Below are positions 1 through 15,147 of a stretch of 64,000 nt of DNA, piece by piece. Positions within the stretch are counted from its first letter, which is position 1. Each line of letters opens with the position of its first letter. The stretch is taken from assembly GCA_963930775.1 (NCBI GenBank), contig OZ005702.1:7316001-7380000 (forward strand), written 5' to 3'. The position numbers and the translations under genes were made by a program. The stretch is from Cliona cf. orientalis (lineage: Eukaryota; Porifera; Demospongiae; Clionaida; Clionaidae). The notes under the pieces are model-generated. The model searched no databases, was not told the DNA's origin, and saw only the letters and a list, made by a program, of their open reading frames with translations.

Positions 1-697
1 ATCGCAAACAAAGCGCTGTATCTCCACAACCAAGCGCACAATCGGCCTAAGACTTGAACGCGGGTTAGCTCTATAGTAGAGCTTATCAACCATGCATCAA
101 ACTCAATTTTCTAAAAAAATCCCATACGGAGGGTTTTCCCAAATCCGGTCACAATTATTTATTTATATCAGTTCTGTGTTGATAGCAGCTGGACTGTACT
201 AGAGCGCCGTAGATCTTTCATTCCATCTTGGAAGGGAAAAAAGCCTTTCGAGTAGTACATGTATGTACATGTGTGAGTACTACATGTACATGTACATGTG
301 AATGTACGTACATATGTACCATCTTCAAAAATGTGTGCCTGCTATTATGAAAACACATCGTAACACGCCCCACACATTTAGCCTAAATTTTCAACTTTGT
401 ATTGTTTTAGATGTCACAATAGGGGTAGTCTACACATTGAACTCGTCGTCTATGGGCTTTGTTTCTGGGCAAATTAGATTGCTAGTTTCCGTGCACAAGA
501 TGCTCATTGTTGCCAGCCATTCTACTAGATGCATTGTGCGCATGTTCGTAATCGGGTGATTGTCATTGTATGACCAATGAGATGTTTGGAAGAGAATACA
601 TGTACGTAGGTTGTATGTCACTAGGGGGATGGCTCCTGTTGTAATTGCTGATATTACTCTCTCTCTCTCTCTCTCTTTATCTCTTTCTCTCTCCTAG
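1..697. other. Non-coding sequence 5' of the first visible casein kinase exon
   Basis: No exon encoding the glycine-rich loop of a kinase N-lobe is visible here, although the first exon at 698 needs one upstream. The interval is therefore most likely an intron of the kinase gene. It holds a cluster of ACATGTAC palindromes at about 257-312 and ends in a CT-rich tract (about 656-696) that serves as the polypyrimidine tract of the first exon. Confidence 0.6.
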
Positions 698-5863
<5,166 letters not shown>

Positions 5864-6056
5864 TATCAACTCTTTAGGCCAGGTGCTAATAACTAATAGT
5901 AAGGAGAGAGCCCGGTAAAAAAAAAATTATAGACTTTACAACAAAAAGTTGAAAAAAATCATTATTTGCCAGTCACTAGTCTGTTTTTTTTTCATTTGTG
6001 TTTGTAATGATGTAACTGTAATGGTCTCATTATGTTACTAAATATAGGTGTGTATT

Positions 6057-6062
6057 AATAAA
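6057..6062 (+). terminator. Poly(A) signal of casein kinase 1 gamma
   Basis: AATAAA 194 bp downstream of the stop codon ending at 5863, in AT-rich sequence with TG-rich stretches further on. It is the first canonical hexamer after the stop. Confidence 0.7.
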
Positions 6063-6483
6063 AGTGTAATTATTATCTATTAAATAAGGGTCATACCTCT
6101 TTAACTGCACAAGAAAAAAAGCACTATTATGCCGTATCATTGCCTCTGAGAAGCTCTTCAACGTTTTTCCGAAATTGAAAACGAGGCACATAATTAAATT
6201 CTTCTTTTTTTTCTCAATATTAATTAATTTGTGTTACGTTGTATAATTATCTATTGTATACTAATTATATTGGCGTAAGCTCTATCACTCATACGTTTTG
6301 TGTGTGTTATTTATGTTCTGTTTGTGTGGATAATAATTTATGCATACCTTTTGTGTCCATGTGCGTGCCTTAAAAACTATACAAAGATCTATAATTATGC
6401 TCAACAGAATATTATTATACCAGTGATGGGGCTTTATTACAATACAAAAAAAAAACAAAAGTTATTATAATATAAATAGCAAC

Positions 6484-6870
6484 AAAAACTTTATTATAGG
6501 GATGAGCTCAAGGCTTGCATAACGCATTGTTTTGATGCATCACCACACTGAGATTGTCACATGATTAATTTTGTATAATATTATTATACTGGATTGGTTA
6601 TGACATAGGGCAAAAGGATGACTAGAGCATCTAGTTGAAACTTCGGCAAGTTTTACTGAACAGTTAAGTTGTCGGCAAAGAATCAGATTCTTCGTTTGTT
6701 TCATGCATGCAACTGAGAACGATGTCACTTCAAAAACTTTATTATAGGGATGAGCTCGAGGCTTGCATAACGCATTGTTTTGATGGATCATCGATGCATC
6801 ACACTGAGATTGTCACATGATTTGTATATGCACAATAATAATTATACATGTAGATTGATTATGACATAAT
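6484..6870. repeat. Direct repeat flanking a dispersed element, 3' of GK5
   Basis: Segment 6484-6611 (beginning AAAAACTTTATTATAGGG) recurs at 6732-6870 with about 90 percent identity by eye. The segment between them (6622-6732) matches the right arm of the inverted-repeat element at about 42180-42385. Each flanking copy carries TTTATT, a poly(A) signal on the minus strand. Confidence 0.8.
6738..6743 (-). terminator. Probable poly(A) signal of GK5
   Basis: On the minus strand this reads AATAAA, 153 bp after the GK5 stop. An identical hexamer in the duplicated copy at 6490-6495 gives a second potential site. Confidence 0.55.
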
Positions 6871-6895
6871 ACTAAGCTAGCATGATTGTAGGTCT

Positions 6896-8485
6896 TCACG
6901 TAGAATGTCCATTTTCGATCTGCGTATACCACCCTAGGCATCTCTCGACCGCCTGCTGCCATTTCTTGAAGTTCTCAATCTCTTTCTTAGTCTTCTCAGA
7001 GTTTCTAGGCTGGGGTTTAAACACGCGATCTGAGTGCTTGAATTCTCGAATTTTCTCACGAGATTTCCAAAATCCTGACGCCAGCCCTGCCACATAAACG
7101 GCTCCGTACACCGTTTGGTCAATATCCTTGGGACGATGAATCTCTCGACCAATCAGATCGCTCGCGAGCTGCATGATGAAATCGTTATTCGTGACACCAC
7201 CGTCAACGCAGACAATATTAATCGGGAGGTCGATTTCGGTTGTTCCAACGTCGTAAACTTGTTTGACGGTGTACGAGAGCGATTCAAGCAAAGCACGGAC
7301 CATGTGCTCTTTACGTGTATTGTGCGAAATTCCCAACATGCCTGCTGTAGCACAGGGGTCATTGTGGGGCACTTGAATCCCGTCAAAAGCCGGCACAAAG
7401 CTTAGCCCTCCGGAATCAGGAACCGACTGCGCAATGGAATCGGTTTCTGATGGATTGGAATAGAGACCAAAGTTCTTGCCCCATTCCATGACACTGCCAC
7501 TGCTGGGGAAATTGGCTTCGGCTAAGTAGGTCAAGTCTGTACCAATTTTCCACCCAACAACAGGGTAGTACCCCAGCAGGGATGCATGAGGCTTACGCCC
7601 TGTGTTAATTGCCAGGAACATCCCCGTTCCCATGGTGCATTTGAGGTCCCCAGGGCTCCAGCAACACTGCGCAAATGTTGCACTCGCCTGATCTGCGATA
7701 ATACACATTATCGGGATTGAAGCTCCAAAATGGTGCTCTGCCACATGTCCAAAAAGACCACCAGTATCTTTAAGTTCGGGTACTATCGATTTCTCGAAAC
7801 CCAGCACATTGAACATAATATCGCTGTATTTCATCTGAAAAGGGTCGAAAAGCAGAGTTGTTGAGATGTTGGAATAGTCAGTAGCATGTACCTGACTGTC
7901 GGTAAGTTTCCACAAGATCCACGAGTCAATTGTTCCAAAGCAAAGCTTACCCTCATTGGCGAGTTGTTGAGCACCTTTGATGTTCTTCATGGCCCAGTAG
8001 AGCTTCGGCGCAACGTGCTGGGTGGTCATCTTGACAATACTGGCGGCAAGAAAGCGGTTGCTTCGAGTGAAGAAGTGCATGAAACTTGCCCCTGACTTGA
8101 TGAGCTTAAATTGCATCGAGTCGTTCCATTCCTTCGCTACCTCATCCGACCTCCGATCTTGCCAAGTAATCAAATTACACAGGGGCTCCCCCGTTTCACG
8201 TTTCCATAGTAGAAACGAGTTGCGCTGGGTGGCAATACCTATGCTATCTGCATCACTTGGGTTTAGATGCCCGAGCGAAAGAGTCTGTTTCACCGAATCT
8301 TTGAAACTAAGCCAGACTTTTTCGGGGTCCATTTCTGAGTAGCCCGGCTGGGGATGGACGACCTCTACACCCTGACGGTTGGACGAGAGGATATGTCCCT
8401 GGCTGTCGACAGCGACACAGCGAATGTTTGTGGTCCCAATATCGACTCCAAGAACATACGACATGATGGCAGTCTGTGGTGACAC
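6896..8485 (-). CDS. GK5: FGGY-family carbohydrate kinase, glycerol kinase 5 type
   Basis: Intact 529-residue single-exon ORF. The FGGY fold transfers phosphate from ATP to a polyol or sugar; animal GK5 is annotated as a putative glycerol kinase of about the same length. Visible motifs: N-terminal phosphate-binding LGVDIGTTNIRC (about residues 12-23), IATQRNSFLLW, the ITWQDRRSDEV segment, FGTIDSWILWKLT, catalytic-region IIADQASATFAQCC, MGTGMFLAINTG, WKIGTDLTYLAEA, and the FGGY_C ATPase core VDGGVTNNDFIMQLASDLIG. Start choice: ATG at 8485 gives the longest frame, but the in-frame ATG seven codons later (8464) begins directly before the kinase fold and may be used. No introns, in contrast to all neighbouring host genes. 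GK5 rather than classical GK is chosen from the HFFTRSNR and TTQHVAPKL-like segments; the true substrate is not shown by sequence. Confidence 0.92.
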   Translation of the reverse strand: MSPQTAIMSYVLGVDIGTTNIRCVAVDSQGHILSSNRQGVEVVHPQPGYSEMDPEKVWLSFKDSVKQTLSLGHLNPSDADSIGIATQRNSFLLWKRETGEPLCNLITWQDRRSDEVAKEWNDSMQFKLIKSGASFMHFFTRSNRFLAASIVKMTTQHVAPKLYWAMKNIKGAQQLANEGKLCFGTIDSWILWKLTDSQVHATDYSNISTTLLFDPFQMKYSDIMFNVLGFEKSIVPELKDTGGLFGHVAEHHFGASIPIMCIIADQASATFAQCCWSPGDLKCTMGTGMFLAINTGRKPHASLLGYYPVVGWKIGTDLTYLAEANFPSSGSVMEWGKNFGLYSNPSETDSIAQSVPDSGGLSFVPAFDGIQVPHNDPCATAGMLGISHNTRKEHMVRALLESLSYTVKQVYDVGTTEIDLPINIVCVDGGVTNNDFIMQLASDLIGREIHRPKDIDQTVYGAVYVAGLASGFWKSREKIREFKHSDRVFKPQPRNSEKTKKEIENFKKWQQAVERCLGWYTQIENGHST

Positions 8486-8937
8486 TTGTGGGGAATTGCT
8501 TGAACCTGTGTGTGTGTGTGTATCACATAGAATTGATACGAAGTATCCAATAATTTGAGGAAAACGATCCTATATTTTCACTATCCAGTGAATTGAGAGT
8601 GCAAACACCACAGTACTAAGGTATAAATATTATATTAATTTGCTCACCTTCTCTGTATTAAATTTTAGTCCTGATCTCGAGTGCTCCCGATCTGATCGAT
8701 ATGACAGAAATAGGGAAGGTCAAGTTTATCATGTCAACACCGCATGCACACCCGTATCGTGGTACATGGATGCGCGTGGATGAAACCACCGCACCCAAAA
8801 ATGAACAAAAGTCTTCCCGCAGGGATCCGGATTTGGAAAAGGTCGCTTTTGAATCTAATTATACGAAACGTGTGTTCTAATTATACGAAATTTCACCATG
8901 GCAACAACAGAAATTTGACATCACTAACTAAAAGTAG
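8486..8937. promoter_or_regulatory. Divergent promoter interval between GK5 and the UBE2U-like gene
   Basis: 452 bp separate the two start codons, which point away from each other. It includes a (TG)n stretch at 8508-8521 and an AT-rich GGTATAAATATTATAT at about 8620, but no clearly positioned TATA box for either gene. Shared regulation is an inference from the head-to-head layout. Confidence 0.5.
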
Positions 8938-11900
8938 ATGGCTTTGCATTCAAGAGCCTTTTTGCTGCTTCGACGAGATCTGATTAATCTAAATCGCTAC
9001 CCAATATCGGTGAGCTTTTTAGTGGTAAATATTTAGCAGGTTAGTTACTCTGTACGATGATAGCAGTATTGTAAAATGGTAAGGGGTCGTCACATGTATC
9101 GGTAGATCCTGTGTGTGTGTGACGTGAGACACACTGAGTCTCTCCATTCTCTCTCTCTCTCTCTCTCTCACAGGGTATATCAGCCTCTCCTGATAATGAC
9201 AATCTATTTCATTGGAATGCCAAGATCCATGGACTGGCTGGAACAGACTGGGAAGGTCTGCACTCCTAGTCGTAATTCTACCCCCATACATGCATATTAT
9301 AAATTTTACACATGTACACATGTACCTACAAGCAAAATTTGCAATTAATGGATACTCATGATTGAAATCTAGCTGTATACATGTATATGTGCATAATAAT
9401 GGAATAATATCGTGACTTGAATATATTCATAGGAGGAGTGTTTCAAGTTAAATTGTCATTCGACGAAAACTTCAACAGCAGACCTCCAGAAATTCACTTT
9501 ATGACTGTTCCATTCCACCCTAATGGTACGTGTGTGTGTGTGTGTGTGTGAGAGTACATGTTATCTTAATAATCAATTTGTTTAAGACATGTACATACAA
9601 GTACAAATGTCTATGGCGTGTTTTCAGTGTGTGGGTGGATGTACCTTAGTAATTATTTGCAGGTACAAATTTTGGAAATAGTGCGTTCACAGGTACAATT
9701 AGTGAAAATTGGTCAAATCACTAAATTTTGTACCCACAAACAAAAGTGTCCTCTAGGTATATTGGGGGGAGAGAGAGAGGGAAAGAGACCATATCCATGT
9801 ACATCATGCTCCTGTTTATGCCCGCACCCATCCACCCACCACAGTTGACCCTAATGATGGCTCTCCAGTCATCCACCAGTTATCAGTGGGTTGGTCTGAA
9901 GATTGCTCCATCACAACCATCTTACTAGCACTGCAAGTACGTCCATAAATTCATATAATATTATATAATATTCTCTCATTCTCCTGTCTTAATCAAAATC
10001 CATGATTCTTGGGGGAGGTTGGGTTGGTGGTGGGAAATTACAGGGGTGCCCCACCATTAATTAATTAAAACCTCGTTTCCTGGCTATAAGGTATTTTGTT
10101 TTATAATTTTTGTCCTCAGGCGATGCTGGGTGACCCTGAGCTTGACAGTGGTTGTATAGTTCACGAAGCTGCAGCACATATCTACCTCACTGCTCCACAC
10201 ACCTACAGACAGATGGCACTCGACTGCATCACAGCAAGCCTTAGGATTGATGGTAAGAGAAATACACCTACCTGTATTTTTTCATGGGGCAAAATTTAAA
10301 GTATACCGTATAGCTGGAAAATTTGGCGGGGAATTAAATTTGGCGGTTTGGTGGTCTATAGTACAACTGCCAAAATTTTCTACTCGCATATATACGTACA
10401 TGATGATCCCGTACTGAACTGCCAAATTTAAATCGCCAATATTCTTGCAATAGCGATTTTGGGCTCAACCACCCAATTTAATTTCCGCCAATATTTCCGG
10501 CTATACAGTACTATCCCTAGTTCTCAAGGCTCACTTGAAAGTGTATTACAAGCGCAATGTGCAAATCCTTGGAAAATCTTTGAAAATAGACATTTCCATG
10601 AAAATGTGAGCCCTTTTAACGCTCACGAGTTCTTGTTTGTATCAGAACATTCCACTGTAATTACTAATAATTAGTGTACATGGAGGAAGTTTGGATATTA
10701 TGGGGACAAATTATGGCAGCTGTTTCTCCAAAAATGCTTGGATGATCTTGCTTGTATATGTACATGTTGGAAATTGGCTCTCAGACATACAGTACATTGA
10801 GAATACAGCACACTAAATACATTGAGGAATGCAGTGGGCAGTTATATACATGTGTGTAATTATTGCTCCCAAAATGCAAACTTTTATATCTGCTACATGT
10901 ATGTGCGCTACAGAACATTATAGGCAAGTATATGCCCAAAGTGATGATATGTATAATATTATAGTACTGTATAGCAGGAAACTTTCAAGGGAGAAAATTT
11001 TCCTGAATTTCACGATTTTACGGCCACCCCAAGTGTTTCTCATGAAAATTTTAGGCATGCCACACCCGTTATGCAATCAATTTAAAATTTCGCAAAAGTT
11101 TTCTCTGCGAAATGCTCCTTTCCTACTGATCCGTGAAAGTTTTCTCTCTTGTTCCGCTATACGATATTATTCCCGCTTGAGTCATGGAATAGACCTTCCA
11201 AAATCTTCTGGTACAGTTTTAAATTTTTTGATCTTACCAACTGTTGGTCATTTCACTTTGTCATCTACTTCAGCTGGTCTGCCCCCTCATGAAGGTGAAG
11301 ATGAGCCACTGGAGGGTAAGCCCCCCTCATTAGGCAGTGGTGAAGGGAGGAGATCCACGTCACAGAGTCGTCGGGGCAAGCGACGAAACAAAGCTGTGCC
11401 GATATCGTTTGACGACTACCATGCGCTGTGGAAAGGAATTGCCACTTCAGTCACCAGCTATAAGCAACAGGATGAATGTAAGTACCATAAGCTACGAAGG
11501 ATGTGATAATTTTTTATAATCCTACGAAGATACATAAAATAACAGCTAATAACACAGGATTTTAGCATTTATGCCAAATATATACATTAGCACAGAATTT
11601 TTAATATAATATATGTAGTTATGACATGTTCCAGTACTTTGGTACTGTACTCTATATGTGTTAGAAGTTAGATTCTACTATCTAGGGAGAGGAAATCAAT
11701 CTCAGGGGCAGGAACTAATATCATCCCTAACTAATCCATTGCTGCAGTTATTACTCTTCTTGAGAAGGACAGGCACCTCAACCAGGTTCACAGTGGAGCA
11801 GCAAGGTTGCAGCACACTACGATAGATCTACAGCAGAAACTAGCAGAGTAAGCCCCTGTAATCATTACTACTAAACATCAAATTAACGGGCATGTATGTA

Positions 11901-12694
11901 CAGTATACTACAACGGTATGGGCTCAACCATCACAATTATCAGATTCATAATTTGGTCCAACTCACCTAAAATGCAATCATTAAACCATACAATCAGTCG
12001 ATAATATACAATAATAATATTATTATGACGAACGTAGCTTCCTCTTTTTCGCTTAGGCACATGCTACTCAGGTATGGAACTCTGCACCCAAAGAATAAGA
12101 AGGCGGCAGTGAAGCAACTGCCAGACCCCAAGGCTAGGATAGAGCAACTCAAAATGATGTACAGGAACGCCACTTCCAAGGAGAGCGAAGGTTTGTACCA
12201 CCAATTTAATTATTTTAATTACGGTAGTGCTGGGTTATAAGCCATTGAAACAGGTGTGTGCATACACAGAAAAGTGGGTATTATAATGGAAGGGTCTCTG
12301 GTGCTCTAGTACAGTTTGGCATGGGCTAAAGATCATTCCCACCAGGTTTCGATTTTGTACATGACATACTAGTGCACATCTCTGGGAGGTGCACTGTAGC
12401 TAGGGCCTACGGACAGGCTAACAGAATAGTAAATTCCAATTTTTGTTGAAATTATATTATGGTACATACATGACATTGTATATAGGTGATCATGTGGAGA
12501 GAGAGATTGAACAAGACTCAGAGCAGACTTCATTGAAGGTAGACATATCGTCGAGTTTGCCTAACCAGAGCCCTCCAGGGACTGGGCAGGGTGGAGCTGC
12601 TGCTGCTGATGGTACTGGCGTTGGTCAAGACGATGTGGATGGTTTAGTTCAATGGACTAGGGAGTTAGACGAACAACAGCTAATGGATACGTAA
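8938..12694 (+). CDS. UBE2U: UBE2U-like ubiquitin-conjugating enzyme lacking the catalytic Cys
   Basis: Nine exons: 8938-9009, 9174-9255, 9433-9525, 9845-9936, 10120-10252, 11274-11477, 11748-11847, 12057-12190, 12486-12694; 372 residues. The N-terminus MALHSRAFLLLRRDLINL begins an E2 alpha-1 helix. The UBC core contains FHWNAKIHGL, FQVKLSFDENF, the HPN motif in VPFHPN (residues 80-82), VDPNDGSPVIHQL and SITTILLALQAML. In E2 enzymes the active-site Cys follows HPN at the position filled here by Val91 (SPVIH); UBE2U proteins have Cys there. The nearest Cys is 103 (SEDCS). The C-terminal extension matches UBE2U in layout (VPISFDDYHALWKGIATS in exon 6, acidic DDVDGLVQWTRELDE at the end). The protein may bind ubiquitin or partners like a UEV rather than conjugate. 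The first exon starts at the only ATG giving an E2 helix. Confidence 0.88.
9642..9759. mobile_element. Short TACCTTAG inverted-repeat element, copy 1
   Basis: Begins TACCTTAGTAATTATTTGC and ends CCTCTAGGTA; shares its interior (AGGTACAAATTTTGG, AACAAAAGTGTCCT) with the element starting at 13025. Lies in UBE2U intron 3. Confidence 0.6.
10304..10510. mobile_element. TACCGTA inverted-repeat element in UBE2U intron
   Basis: Left end TACCGTATAGCTGGAAAATT, right end inversely CCGGCTATACAGTA. A degenerate core TGATGATCCCGTACT lies at 10401-10415, at the midpoint. Confidence 0.75.
10965..11166. mobile_element. TACTGTA inverted-repeat element in UBE2U intron
   Basis: Left end TACTGTATAGCAGGAAAC and right end TTCCGCTATACGATA form imperfect inverted repeats; internal arms with TTTCTCT / AGGGAGAAAA also pair. 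A spurious long ORF from 10829 runs through it. Confidence 0.6.
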
Positions 12695-12977
12695 TAATTG
12701 TCACCCATTTTTAATTATTAAAAATTTTGTCACAAATGGTACTGGCGTTGGTCAAGATGATGTGGATGGTTTAGTTCAATGAACTAAGGAGTTAAACGAA
12801 CAACAGCTAATGGATACATGATTAGTCACCCATTTGTAATAATTATTTCTCACAAAATTAATGGTACTGGCGTTGATCAAGATGATGTGGATGGTTTAGT
12901 TCTATTGACAAGGGAGTTAGACCAATAACAGCTAATGGGTACATAATTAGCCACCAATTTGTAATTATTTGTCACAG
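12609..12977 (+). repeat. Three tandem copies of the UBE2U 3' coding end
   Basis: Units start at 12609, 12736 and 12861 (periods 127 and 125 bp), each beginning ATGGTACTGGCGTTG. Copy 1 is the last 83 coding bases plus stop and 3' sequence. Copies 2 and 3 repeat the same coding-like text with stops or substitutions, downstream of the stop codon. Confidence 0.9.
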
Positions 12978-13024
12978 ATATTAATTTTATACCTAATGGA
13001 ATATACTCCAAATCAGAGGTACTA

Positions 13025-13624
13025 TACCTTAGGGCTGCGATTATTTGCGGGTACAAATTTTAGTGGATTTCGGAAATAGCCCATTTAGCAGGTACTCATT
13101 TTAGCGATTTTTTCAAAATTAACAATTTTTATTTGAAAATGTTAATATTTGCGGGTACAATTTTCAGCGAAAATTAGGCAAATCGCTAATTTTGCTAAAT
13201 TTAGTGCCCATAAACAAAAGTGTCCTTAAGGTAGCTTTAATTAACCAAGTGGGCAAGGATAATAAGTTCAGGGAAGATTGACATGTATTGGGCTGATCAT
13301 ATCAATAACAATAGCCAGTCTTATGAGAGACAAAAATTTGGCACACTGTACTCATTTTAGCGATTTTTTCAAAATTAACATAATTATTAATTTTTATTTG
13401 AAAATGTTAATATTTGCGGGTACAATTTTCAGCGAAAATTAGGCAAATCGCTAATTTTGCTAAATTTAGTACCCATGAACAAAAGTGTCCTTAAGGTAGC
13501 TTTAATTAACCTTTTATGAACAAGTGGGCAAGGATAATAAGTTCAGGGAAGATTGACATGTATCAGGCTGATCATGTCAATAACAATAATCAGTCTTATG
13601 AGAGACAAAAATTTGGCACACTGT
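13025..13624. repeat. TACCTTAGG element with adjacent tandem duplication
   Basis: An element bounded by TACCTTAGGGCTGCG (13025) and TCCTTAAGGTA (to about 13232) is partly duplicated: 13094-13349 and 13350-13624 are near-identical tandem copies. Both contain AACAAAAGTGTCCTTAAGGT. The same family is at 9642-9759. Confidence 0.8.
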
Positions 13625-14392
13625 CAAATGATGTCTCCCTTAGAGAATTTAATTTGTAGTTTCCTAGTATAAGACTTACTAAGGATGTGTGCCCTTCTAC
13701 ACCAATTTACAAAGTTCCAACAACTGTTTACATTAACTAACCCCACTAAACTTGGTATAATAAATGCAGTGAAAGTAGCAACCAGGTAGCCATGTAGCTG
13801 AGGTCAGAAGAAGGAAAGCTACCACTAATTGTCCCCACCACTGACCTCCCAGGAACACCATTCCTGGTTCCTTCTCACCACATAGCTACTCTAACAGCAG
13901 CTTCATGCATGGCTTTTTGGCTTTCTGGCTCATGGCTTCCAGCAATTCCAGTTTCTGTGGCTTTTGTGGAAGGTAATTAAGGAGGAAGGGCCAGGTCCTG
14001 AACCCTGCATGGAGCCTCACAAGTGCATGAAGCCTGTTAAATGAAGACATCTGGTATGCTCCATTATACATAGATTGTTAATATTTTCTAATAAACACTT
14101 CCAGGGCCAACAGCAGTACTGCTGCTTTCATTGGAATATCGATGGCTATACCTTATTTTTGACAAAAATTTCAGCTACCTTTATAATAGATTATTGTAGA
14201 GAAGTTGTGGAAAATTTTGACAGTGCAATAAAGGTCATCATATCCACTACGAAATTCTTAACAAAGTACATTTGTGTAGCATGATAACTTTTGCCAATGA
14301 GGCTCGGTGCAGGTGACGAAATTAGCGAAAATTTCTCCCGGTGAAAATTTCGGCCATACGTATACGTAACCACCCTACCATAGTATAATATT

Positions 14393-14648
14393 ATTAGGCC
14401 ACACAAACTTGAATGTTAGTTTCTCGTCACCTCCCGCGTCTGTTTCTACCAAGCACATCTGCCTTCATTATTGCCTTGAAACTCCAGCCACACCTCTTTT
14501 TTGCCAATTATTTGGGTGGTTCCAGGAAACCACACCCTCAAAATGCCATAATATTAAAATAAGGAATAATGAATAATGACCGCCCGCCCGCATAGAAATA
14601 TAAAAACGGGTGGACGAGAAACTAATAATGTAGTTTGATTGGCCTTAT
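14393..14648. mobile_element. Inverted-repeat element with about 40-bp ends
   Basis: Left AGGCCACACAAACTTGAAT continuing to TTAGTTTCTCGTCACC; right arm reverse-complement reads AGGCCAATCAAACTACATTA continuing to TTAGTTTCTCGTCCACC. No internal ORF; a non-autonomous DNA element. Confidence 0.75.
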
Positions 14649-15024
14649 TGTACTACTATTAGTGGCCATGCCTAGATCTACATGATATTAATAATAATAA
14701 TTATTCAATTTTTGGCAAGGCTCTACTGTTGGTTTTACCATTACCATGTTCTATGAACATGATGGGAATTCTGCATAATTTTATTACTGAGGAAGCACAA
14801 ACTGTCATGTCATGTAAACCAGATGTCCATTGACAAGCAGCTGTAGAGAACTTATAACTTACCTGGACGGACATGGTGGTTGTATGACTTCACGTCTACG
14901 CCTATTGTGCTAATTACATTAACGAGACGCGTAGTCAATAAGCAGATGCAACTACACGAGCCAATTAAAATAGCTGCGGAAGCCGTAAGGTTTCCCATGC
15001 AGGCGGTGTAAGGATTAACGCACT

Positions 15025-15031
15025 TTATATA
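15025..15031 (+). promoter_or_regulatory. TATA box of the first VWA gene
   Basis: TTATATA lies about 32 bp upstream of a TCAGT initiator-like site at 15058 and 123 bp upstream of the chosen ATG, a plausible core promoter geometry. Confidence 0.55.
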
Positions 15032-15147
15032 CGTTGCTAGTTTTGCGCGGAAGATCTTCAGTGTTCAGTTGCCAGACTATAGAGTGTTTATAGCTTGTGA
15101 CTGAAAGACTCGAACATCTAAGATTCAGTGAAAGCTGTACTCGCACG

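Larger units (their letters stand above)
12695..15024. other. Intergenic region between UBE2U-like gene and first VWA gene
   Basis: Contains the tandem 3' copies, the 13025-13624 repeats and the 14393-14648 element described separately. A possible AATAAA at 13759-13764 could serve the upstream gene. Segment 14163-14350 resembles 29805-29990 (shared TTTTGCCAATGAG and GGTGAAATT-like text). No convincing coding sequence. Confidence 0.6.

Noticed and set aside
302-621. Two overlapping ORFs at the left edge as the missing kinase N-lobe
   Set aside because: Neither strand shows a glycine-rich loop or any kinase motif.
6934-8342. Several plus- and minus-strand ORFs of 69-106 codons
   Set aside because: All lie within the GK5 coding sequence in other frames and show no family similarity.
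10829-11506. A 225-codon ORF taken as one gene
   Set aside because: Its first two thirds run through an inverted-repeat element in an intron; only 11274-11477 is supported, as exon 6 of the UBE2U-like gene.
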